Positions 1 through 8,960 of a DNA stretch of 8,960 bases are shown in pieces. The stretch's first letter is position 1, and each line of letters opens with the position of its first letter. This DNA is from an uncultured Burkholderiales bacterium (GTDB taxonomy: Bacteria > Pseudomonadota > Gammaproteobacteria > Burkholderiales > Burkholderiaceae_C). The stretch is taken from NCBI GenBank assembly GCA_903871865.1, contig CAIQIL010000043.1, forward strand, positions 1-8,960, read 5' to 3'. The notes under the pieces were generated by a model. It had not been told where the DNA came from and ran no database searches. It saw nothing but the letters and a program-made list of their open reading frames with translations. The position numbers and the translations under genes were made by a program.

Positions 1-887
1 CGCACCTCTTCGAGCAGCGAGCGGACGGAGGCGTCTTCGGCCGTGAGGTGGCGGCGCAGGGTGCGCGACGTCATGCCCATTTCGGCGGAGATTTCCTCCA
101 TGTCGGGGATGTGGCCTGGCGTGCGCATCAGGCGGTCCCGCACCTGGGCGGCCACGCCTGTGCGGGTGCCGCGTTGGTCCACCAGGCGCTTGCACATCTG
201 CTCGCACAAGGCGGCGGTGTGGGGGTCGGCCTGCGGCAGGGGTTCGTGCATGAGGGCTGCGGCGAACAGGCTGCGGTCTTGCGCCTGGTTGAACAGCGGT
301 CGCACGCCGAAGAGCTGGGTGTAGGCCTCGACGACCTCGGGCTCGGGCTCGGGACGGCGCATCAGGATGGCCCGGTAGGCCAGCGGGCGCCCGAGGATTT
401 CACGCTGCAGCGTGACCACGGCGGCGCGGTCGCGGTCCATGATGAACTGGCGCACTTCGGCCGGCAGGTGGTCGGAGTGGTAAGTCACCATGATCTGGTC
501 ACCGACTTGCTCGACCTCGTTGGTGGTCAGCGAGAAGGTCTGGTTGAGCATGCGCGAAGCCATGCTGATGCCCATGCCCAGCGTCGGGCTGGCCATCACG
601 GCGTAGCCCCACAGGCCGTAGGTGGTGACGTGGTAGCGGCAGCCCGCTTCGATGCCCAGCGTGGGGCGCTGCGGCAGCAGGCTGACCAGGTTGCGGATGA
701 GCTGGATTTCCTGCTGCGCTTCGAGTTGGCCGCGTGGGTCGTCGGTCTGGGCTTGGCCCAGCCCCGAGTTGCGCAAGACATCGTCCAGGCTCAGGCCATG
801 GTCCTGACCCAACTGACACAACACGCGGGCCGTGGCCATGCCGCGGCGGAAATCCCAGAGCTGCCTGGGCACGGTTTTCAAGCTCAT
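1..887 (-). CDS. AraC-family transcription regulator (OruR/ArgR-like), 3' end outside window
   Basis: The minus strand is open from the start codon to the window edge, giving 295 complete codons. The N-terminal part (about residues 15-205) resembles the arabinose-binding-like ligand domain of OruR-type AraC regulators: an EIQLIRNLVSLLP helix, then TLGIEAGCRYHVTTYGLWG and SPTLGMGISMASRMLN. Near the cut end, residues about 262-281 (DMEEISAEMGMTSRTLRRHL) form the first helix-turn-helix of the AraC DNA-binding domain. The second helix-turn-helix must lie beyond base 1, since such proteins are usually about 330-350 residues. It should be a cytoplasmic, effector-responsive DNA-binding protein; the effector cannot be read from sequence. 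In-frame ATGs lie at 887, 896 and 923, none with a clear Shine-Dalgarno. I chose 887 because MSLKTVP fits the family start and the codons upstream lose the strong G/C third-position bias. The gene is divergent from the hybrid kinase, which may be a target. The family is confident, the specific target is inference. Confidence 0.9.
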   Translation of the reverse strand, partial: MSLKTVPRQLWDFRRGMATARVLCQLGQDHGLSLDDVLRNSGLGQAQTDDPRGQLEAQQEIQLIRNLVSLLPQRPTLGIEAGCRYHVTTYGLWGYAVMASPTLGMGISMASRMLNQTFSLTTNEVEQVGDQIMVTYHSDHLPAEVRQFIMDRDRAAVVTLQREILGRPLAYRAILMRRPEPEPEVVEAYTQLFGVRPLFNQAQDRSLFAAALMHEPLPQADPHTAALCEQMCKRLVDQRGTRTGVAAQVRDRLMRTPGHIPDMEEISAEMGMTSRTLRRHLTAEDASVRSLLEEV

Positions 888-1083
888 CTCTGACATCGAG
901 TGCGTGACATTTGTCAATTCCATTATGTCTGACCGCACAATGCGGTGCTGCGCGTGTGTCCGATGATGCCTATTTCCATGGGGCTTGCGGAGGGGTATTG
1001 TCGGGCGTTGGGCCCGGGCCCGCGTTCACAACCAGCCCGCTGTGGTCCTGGCGGCATCCAAGCCCTTCTCCAAGCCCCGTCTC
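888..1083. promoter_or_regulatory. Divergent intergenic region between the AraC-type regulator and hybrid kinase
   Basis: These 196 bp separate two divergent genes and should contain the promoters of both. The left 40 bases are less GC-rich than the coding DNA and hold the four-half-site dyad listed separately. A weak plus-strand promoter candidate is TTGTCA (911-916) with CACAAT (936-941), but the 19-bp spacing is long. A perfect 12-bp palindrome, GGGCCCGGGCCC, lies at 1010-1021. The kinase frame stays open back to 967 and has a TTG at 985 and a GTG at 1042, but neither has a convincing ribosome-binding site in place, so I treat this stretch as non-coding. No small gene or RNA gene is apparent. 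Confidence 0.5.
891..930. promoter_or_regulatory. Composite dyad operator candidate, four TGACA/TGTCA half-sites
   Basis: Half-sites are TGACA at 891-895, TGACA at 905-909, TGTCA at 912-916 and TGTCT at 926-930. They are mirror-symmetric about 910.5: the inner pair is a perfect inverted repeat with a 2-bp spacer, and the outer pair (GACAT 892-896 against ATGTC 925-929) sits 14 bp out on each side. This arrangement next to a regulator start suggests binding of a dimer or pair of dimers, possibly the AraC-type protein itself. If the regulator starts at 887, the whole dyad is just upstream of its start; if it starts at 923, the dyad lies mostly inside its first codons. The binding protein is unknown. 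Confidence 0.4.
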
Positions 1084-5490
<4,407 letters not shown>

Positions 5491-6516
5491 TCAGCCGCCG
5501 CTGTCCTTGCGCCGCGCCCGCGGGTGGGCGGCGTCATAGACCTTGGCCAGGTGCTGGAAGTCCAGCCGGGTGTAGACCTGCGTGGTGCTGATGTGGGCGT
5601 GGCCCAGCAGCTCCTGCACGGCCCGCAGGTCACCGCTGGACTGCAGCAGGTGGCTGGCGAAGCTGTGCCGCAGCATGTGCGGGTGCACGTGCGTGGGCAG
5701 GCCCGCCGCCTGGGCCAGTTGCTTGAGCCGGTTGCGCAGCTGCATGGCCGTGAGTCGATGCCCCAGGCGGCTGAGGAAGAGGGCCGGGCCGTCGGGCGGC
5801 GTCAGCTGCTCGCGCACGGCCAGCCAGGCGCGCAGCGCGCTCAAGGCGGCCTGCCCGATGGGCACGGTGCGGCGCTTGCTGCCTTTGCCCAGCACGTGGG
5901 CCTCGGCGCCATCGAGGTCCAGCCAGCCGATGGCGTCGGGGCCGGCGAGCACGTCCAGGCTCAGCAATTCGGCGCTGCGCAAGCCGCAGCTGTAAAGCAG
6001 CTCGACCATGGCGTGGTCGCGCGCCTGCAGCCAAGGCGCCTCGCGCGCCGAGCGGGTGGCCGCGGCCGGGGAGGTGGCGTGCGCGGACGGGTCGGCCGGC
6101 GCATGCTCGGCCAGGGCCACGGCCTGGTCCACCGACAGCGCCTTGGGCAGCGGTTTGCTCGCCTTGGGCGGCTTGAGCCCGTCGATGGGGTTGGCGGCGA
6201 TGCCCCCCTCGCGGCCCAGCCAGCGGTAAAAGCCCCGCCAGCCCGAGAGGGTGATGGCCAGGCTGCGCGGCCCCTGGCCCTGGGCGTGGAGCCGGGCGAG
6301 CCAGCCGCGCGCATGGTGGGCTTTGACATCGGCCAGCGCCAGGGCGTCGCGCTCGCAGAAGGCGCTCAGGCGGGCGAGGGCGTCGCCGTACATGCCCAGG
6401 GTGCTGTCGGCCAGGCGGCGCTGCACGCGCAGGTGTTCGAGGTGCCGCGCGATGAGGGCGGCTTTGGGCTCGGCCTCGGGCGAGGCGGGTGCGGTTTCCG
6501 ATGCGGGGTCGGCCAT
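5491..6516 (-). CDS. xerC: Tyrosine recombinase XerC (chromosome dimer resolution)
   Basis: XerC acts with XerD at the dif site, under FtsK control at the septum, to resolve chromosome dimers before division. The 341-residue protein has an N-terminal SAM-like core-binding domain (about 18-115) and a C-terminal catalytic domain. Catalytic residues are visible: R180 in GLRSAELL, K211 in GKGSKRR, H280 and R283 in HMLRHSFASH, H306 in LLGHAHIST and nucleophile Y315 in QVYTRLDF. The ending DFQHLAKVYDAAHPRA is typical of XerC rather than XerD or phage integrases. It is longer than the usual roughly 300 residues because of an alanine-rich N-terminal tail and a 20-25 residue insertion (about 139-162) between the domains. 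It is last in the dapF-DUF484-PEP-CTERM-xerC series, 52 bp after the previous gene. The ATG at 6516 lacks a clear ribosome-binding site, so the true start could be internal; the next upstream ATG (6524) is out of frame. Confidence 0.95.
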   Translation of the reverse strand: MADPASETAPASPEAEPKAALIARHLEHLRVQRRLADSTLGMYGDALARLSAFCERDALALADVKAHHARGWLARLHAQGQGPRSLAITLSGWRGFYRWLGREGGIAANPIDGLKPPKASKPLPKALSVDQAVALAEHAPADPSAHATSPAAATRSAREAPWLQARDHAMVELLYSCGLRSAELLSLDVLAGPDAIGWLDLDGAEAHVLGKGSKRRTVPIGQAALSALRAWLAVREQLTPPDGPALFLSRLGHRLTAMQLRNRLKQLAQAAGLPTHVHPHMLRHSFASHLLQSSGDLRAVQELLGHAHISTTQVYTRLDFQHLAKVYDAAHPRARRKDSGG

Positions 6517-6568
6517 GCGGCCATTGTGGGCCGGATTCTGGGCCGTGGGCGGGCCCCGAGGAGGTGAC

Positions 6569-7198
6569 TCAGCGCCGCGAACGGCGCACCAGCCCCGCCA
6601 AGCCGATCAGGCCGAGCGCCATCGTGGCCCAGCCGCTGGCTTCGGGCACGGCGCTGCCCACGGTGGTCAGGACGCTGCCGCCGAACTGGGGGTCGTTGCT
6701 GCCCAGGCTGCCGCCGCTGGAGATGACGATGCCGCCCCCTTCGCGGGGCGTTGTCCCCCCAGGCGTGCCCAAGGTGATGCCTGCGCCTCCAGCCCCTCCT
6801 GTGCCGATGTCGCCGCCGGAACCCCCGGTCGCGGTGAGTTGCACGTCGCCGCCATTCAGCGTGACGCCGATGTCGACGGTCACGCTCGACCCGCCGGTCA
6901 GGACGATGTTGGGTGCTCGCAGCACCACGTCCAGCAGGCTCAGGTTGCCGGTGGCGTTCAGGGTGATGCTGGTGTCGGCGATGAAGCTGCCCTGGCCGCT
7001 CAGGCCTTGCACGGTGAGGTCACCGGTGCAACTCAGCACGTAGGCGTCGCCTTCTTGCACCACGAGGCTGTCGCTGCATTGCAGGCCGACGTTGCTGAGC
7101 TGGAAGGCCGCCCGGGCGGGCGTGGTGACCGTGGACAGGCCGGTGAAGGCGGTCAGTGCGGCGGCCATGGCCAGCACCGTGCGGTGGCGTGCGTGCAT
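6569..7198 (-). CDS. PEP-CTERM sorting-domain protein (predicted exosortase substrate)
   Basis: This 209-residue protein appears to be exported and surface-sorted. Residues 1-30 form a signal peptide: basic start, hydrophobic core VLAMAAALTAFTGL, cleavage likely after ARA at 30. The mature part has two cysteines (C41, C57) that could form a disulphide. Next come short beta-strand-like repeats rich in T, V, L and N (about 70-125), then a glycine-rich stretch (about 125-168). The C-terminus is the PEP-CTERM tripartite signal: VPEA at 184-187, a hydrophobic helix at about 190-203, and the basic tail RRSRR. The third PEP residue is Ala rather than Pro. Exosortase (EpsH/XrtA-type) would be expected to process this signal; no exosortase gene is in the window. 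A good ribosome-binding site, GGGAG (7205-7209), lies 6 bases before the ATG. The molecular function is unknown; family members are often linked to exopolysaccharide or biofilm matrix. Its place between the DUF484 gene and xerC is unusual. Confidence 0.85.
   Translation of the reverse strand: MHARHRTVLAMAAALTAFTGLSTVTTPARAAFQLSNVGLQCSDSLVVQEGDAYVLSCTGDLTVQGLSGQGSFIADTSITLNATGNLSLLDVVLRAPNIVLTGGSSVTVDIGVTLNGGDVQLTATGGSGGDIGTGGAGGAGITLGTPGGTTPREGGGIVISSGGSLGSNDPQFGGSVLTTVGSAVPEASGWATMALGLIGLAGLVRRSRR
6572..6587 (-). other. Hairpin with TTCG loop at the 3' end of the PEP-CTERM gene
   Basis: A perfect 6-bp stem (GCGCCG / CGGCGC) encloses a four-base loop, which reads TTCG on the coding strand. 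It covers the last arginine and serine codons, immediately before the TGA. No T-tract follows, so it is not a classical terminator. It could stabilise the mRNA 3' end or slow ribosomes, or it may simply be a by-product of arginine codons. Confidence 0.3.
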
Positions 7199-7291
7199 CG
7201 GAATCTCCCGGATTTTGGGTGTGCCGGGATGGTGTCACAGCCCCGTGACCGCCGGTTGACGGCAGCCTGGGGGCCGTTCAGCAGCTCAGGC
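7199..7291 (-). promoter_or_regulatory. Spacer upstream of the PEP-CTERM gene with inverted repeat
   Basis: This 93-bp gap between the DUF484 gene and the PEP-CTERM gene is the longest spacer in the minus-strand series. It contains an inverted repeat, GTCAC (7234-7238) with GTGAC (7245-7249), separated by 6 bp and lying 36-51 bases upstream of the ATG. It also contains the ribosome-binding site GGGAG (7205-7209). A weak -10-like CAAAAT reads on the minus strand at 7217-7212, with no good -35. I infer that the PEP-CTERM gene could have its own promoter or operator here. I see no convincing terminator for the DUF484 gene. Confidence 0.35.
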
Positions 7292-7975
7292 TCAAGGGCT
7301 GAGCAAGCGCGCCATGGCGGCGCTGGCGATGTCGCCCACCTGCAGCAGGAAGTCCACGCCCATGTCGGCGGTGTAGCGGGTGGCGTCGGGCGAGCCCAGC
7401 ACCAGCAGGCCGTAGCACTCGCCACCGTGGTGCAGGGGGATCAGCGCCAGCGAGGTGATGTGGGCGCTGTCTTCCAGCCACTTGCTGGCCTCGAAGCCGG
7501 AGTTCAGGCCGCAGTAGGGCTGGCCCAGGCTGGCCGCGAAGCTGCGGGTGTCTTCGCTCACGGTGTCGGCGCAGGGCAGGGCGGCGACTTCGGCGCGCAG
7601 GGCCTGTTCGGCCGTGCCCCAGACGCGCACCGCCACCTGCGGGATCAGGAACTCGTGGCGCAGCGTCTCCACCAGCACCTCCGGCAGCGCGGCATTGTCG
7701 TGGGCCAGCATGGTGGCGCGCACCCAGCGGTGCAGGCGGTCGGCGATGGCCTCGTTTTCCTGGCTGTGGCGGATCATCTCGATGATGCGCTTTTCCAGGC
7801 CGCGGATCTTGTCGCGCAGCATCTCCATCTGGCGCTCTTGCAGCGAGACGGCGCGCTGGCCGTGCGGGCTGGTGAGCTGGATGCTGGCCAGCAGCTGGGC
7901 GTTGCGCTCGAAGAAGCCGGGCGTGTGCACCAGGTAGTTCGCGATCTCGTCTTCGGTGATGCCTTGGAGGGTCAT
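7292..7975 (-). CDS. DUF484 family protein (coiled coil plus GAF-like domain)
   Basis: This 227-residue protein matches the DUF484 family, which commonly lies between dapF and xerC in proteobacteria. The N-terminus, ITEDEIANYLVHTPGFFERNAQLL (written here as ITEDEIANYL then VHTPGFFERN), is the family signature. It is followed by GQRAVSLQERQMEMLRDK (39-56), and residues about 43-80 are predicted coiled coil. Residues about 95-225 look like a GAF-type ligand-binding fold, including ALIPLHHGGECYGLLVLGS (177-195). No signal peptide or membrane segment is seen, so it is probably cytosolic. Its biochemical function is not established. The start is 18 bp after the dapF stop, which indicates co-transcription. 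No strong ribosome-binding site precedes the ATG, so translation may depend on coupling to dapF. Confidence 0.9.
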   Translation of the reverse strand: MTLQGITEDEIANYLVHTPGFFERNAQLLASIQLTSPHGQRAVSLQERQMEMLRDKIRGLEKRIIEMIRHSQENEAIADRLHRWVRATMLAHDNAALPEVLVETLRHEFLIPQVAVRVWGTAEQALRAEVAALPCADTVSEDTRSFAASLGQPYCGLNSGFEASKWLEDSAHITSLALIPLHHGGECYGLLVLGSPDATRYTADMGVDFLLQVGDIASAAMARLLSP

Positions 7976-7993
7976 GTCTGGGGTGCTCGCAAC

Positions 7994-8869
7994 TCAGAGT
8001 TCAGGAACGTCAATCTCGCCGTCAAACACCTTGACGGCCGGGCCGGTCATCATCACCGGCTGGCCAGGGCCCGCCCAGGAGATGGTCAGGCGCCCGCCGC
8101 GGGTGTCCACGTGCACGGTGGCATCGAGCCAGCCCAGGCGGATGCCGGCGACCACGGCCGCGCAGGCGCCCGAGCCGCAGGCCAGCGTTTCGCCGGAGCC
8201 GCGCTCGAAGACGCGCAGGCGGATGTGGCCGCGGTCCACCACCTCCATGAAACCGGCGTTGACGCGGCGCGGGAAGCGCGCATGGCTTTCGATCTGGGGG
8301 CCGAGCTCTTCCACCGGCGCGTGCTCGGCGCTGTCCACGCGCATCACGGCGTGCGGGTTGCCCATGGACACCACGGCCACATCGACCGGGTAGTCGGCCA
8401 GGGGCAGGGGCCACAGCTCGCAGCCGTTGACGAGCTTGGGCGTGAGCCCGCTGGCGTCGAACGGCACCTCGGCGGGCACCAGGAAGGGTGCGCCCATGTC
8501 CACGGTGACGCGGCCGTCGGGCTGCAGGCGGGGCTCGATGACGGCCTTCATCGTCTGCACGCGGATCACGTCTTTCGAGCTCAGGCCGGTGTCGTGCACG
8601 AAGCGCGCGAAGCAGCGCGCGCCATTGCCGCACTGCTCCACCTCGCCGCCGTCGGCGTTCATGATGCGGTAGGTGAAGTCGGTGCCGCGGGCGGGGTCGC
8701 CCGGCTCGACGATGAGGATCTGGTCGGCGCCGATGCCGAAGCGCCGGTCGGCCAGGAAGCGGTACTGGGCCGCGCTCAGGGCGTGACCTTGGGCGAGCGG
8801 CCCGCGGGTGGCGTCGAGCACGACGAAGTCGTTGCCCGCGCCGTGCATCTTGGTGAAACGCAGCTTCAT
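7994..8869 (-). CDS. dapF: Diaminopimelate epimerase
   Basis: DapF converts LL-diaminopimelate to meso-diaminopimelate in the cytoplasm. The product is the peptidoglycan cross-linking residue and the direct precursor of lysine. The 291-residue protein is slightly longer than the typical 270-285. It shows the cofactor-independent two-cysteine epimerase signatures: C80 in [13 protein letters not shown] and C231 in ACGSGACAA are the catalytic pair. Substrate-binding motifs include the start KMHGAGNDF with N13, NADG with N71, MGNPHAV with N171, RVNAGF with N204, and FERGSGET (221-228). Nothing catalytic appears to be missing. It is the first gene of the minus-strand series dapF - DUF484 - PEP-CTERM - xerC. 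The start [15 protein letters not shown] is the standard one for the family. No ribosome-binding site precedes it, but a -10-like hexamer lies close upstream. Confidence 0.97.
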   Translation of the reverse strand: MKLRFTKMHGAGNDFVVLDATRGPLAQGHALSAAQYRFLADRRFGIGADQILIVEPGDPARGTDFTYRIMNADGGEVEQCGNGARCFARFVHDTGLSSKDVIRVQTMKAVIEPRLQPDGRVTVDMGAPFLVPAEVPFDASGLTPKLVNGCELWPLPLADYPVDVAVVSMGNPHAVMRVDSAEHAPVEELGPQIESHARFPRRVNAGFMEVVDRGHIRLRVFERGSGETLACGSGACAAVVAGIRLGWLDATVHVDTRGGRLTISWAGPGQPVMMTGPAVKVFDGEIDVPEL

Positions 8870-8940
8870 GGCTGCCGATTATCCGCCTGTCTGTGACGCT
8901 CTGTGACGGATGGCAGCCCGGCGCCAAGCCGGCAGGGGCT
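8870..8940 (-). promoter_or_regulatory. Region upstream of dapF with promoter-like elements and tandem CTGTGACG
   Basis: On the minus strand a -10-like GATAAT (8883-8878) follows a -35-like GTCACA (8907-8902) with an 18-bp spacer. The -35-like element overlaps two direct copies of CTGTGACG (plus strand, 8891-8898 and 8901-8908), exactly 10 bp apart, one helical turn. The -10-like element lies only 8 bases before the dapF ATG, so a transcript from here would have almost no leader, in line with the missing ribosome-binding site. A small inverted repeat, CCGGC (8919-8923) with GCCGG (8929-8933), lies further upstream with no T-tract. These are pattern matches only. Confidence 0.3.
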
Positions 8941-8960
8941 TCAGGCCTGGATGTGGAAGC
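8941..8960 (-). CDS. Possible 3' end of an upstream minus-strand gene
   Basis: The last 20 bases can be read on the minus strand as ...F-H-I-Q-A followed by TGA (8943-8941), so an upstream gene may end here. In some betaproteobacteria the genes before dapF encode lipid A lauroyl/myristoyl-type acyltransferases, but five residues cannot identify the product. This is a note of a possible gene end, not a secure call. Confidence 0.2.

Noticed and set aside
48..893. Plus-strand open frame of about 281 codons at the left edge
   Set aside because: It is the mirror of the AraC-type regulator, whose ligand-domain and helix-turn-helix motifs are clear on the minus strand.
1010..1021. GGGCCCGGGCCC perfect palindrome
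   Set aside because: It is a simple G/C palindrome in a very GC-rich region with no associated element or repeat elsewhere, so chance is a sufficient explanation.
985..1083. N-terminal extension of the hybrid kinase from TTG 985 or GTG 1042
   Set aside because: The extension has no family similarity that I can see and no placed ribosome-binding site. ATG 1084 already leaves about 30 residues before the CheR domain.
5491..6516. Tyrosine recombinase as a phage or integron integrase marking a mobile element
   Set aside because: The C-terminal sequence and the neighbouring DUF484 and dapF genes identify it as housekeeping XerC. No attachment-site repeats or phage genes were seen.
6251..8896. 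Long plus-strand open frame (about 881 codons) across xerC, PEP-CTERM, DUF484 and dapF
   Set aside because: It runs antisense across four well-supported genes and their spacers, and has low-complexity composition and no domain motifs.

Overview
The window is very GC-rich (roughly two thirds G+C by eye, with strong G/C preference at third codon positions). It most resembles a chromosome segment from a betaproteobacterium of the order Burkholderiales (Comamonadaceae / Leptothrix-Rubrivivax type). That placement is an inference from three things: the dapF - DUF484 - xerC gene order known from proteobacteria, a PEP-CTERM/exosortase-type surface protein, and the codon usage. I see no rRNA, tRNA, CRISPR array, IS element or phage gene.

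Left part (1-1083): a minus-strand AraC/OruR-type transcription regulator is cut by the left window edge. It is followed by an intergenic region of about 200 bp, shared with the divergent kinase gene. That region carries a symmetric set of four TGACA/TGTCA half-sites (891-930), a good candidate operator.

Centre (1084-5490): one very large plus-strand gene encodes a soluble hybrid signalling protein of about 1468 residues. It contains a CheR-type methyltransferase, a PAS-like domain, a long heptad-repeat coiled coil, three PAS-type sensor domains, a histidine kinase core, a receiver domain and a C-terminal HPt-like domain. The CheB methylesterase that usually precedes CheR in such fusions is absent, and the HPt domain keeps its histidine but has lost the usual lysine. 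The stop codon abuts, with no spacing, the stop codon of the convergent xerC gene, and the two ends form a perfect 12-bp palindrome.

Right part (5491-8960): four minus-strand genes read dapF -> DUF484 gene -> PEP-CTERM protein gene -> xerC. DapF makes meso-diaminopimelate for lysine and peptidoglycan, and XerC resolves chromosome dimers. The DUF484 protein is a conserved partner of this cluster with unknown function. The PEP-CTERM gene, a predicted exported exosortase substrate, looks inserted into an otherwise conserved housekeeping cluster. The last 20 bases may hold the 3' end of another minus-strand gene upstream of dapF.

Most of the window is ordinary. The unusual items are the CheB-less CheR/hybrid kinase with its divergent regulator, the composite dyad between them, and the surface-protein gene inside the dapF-xerC cluster.
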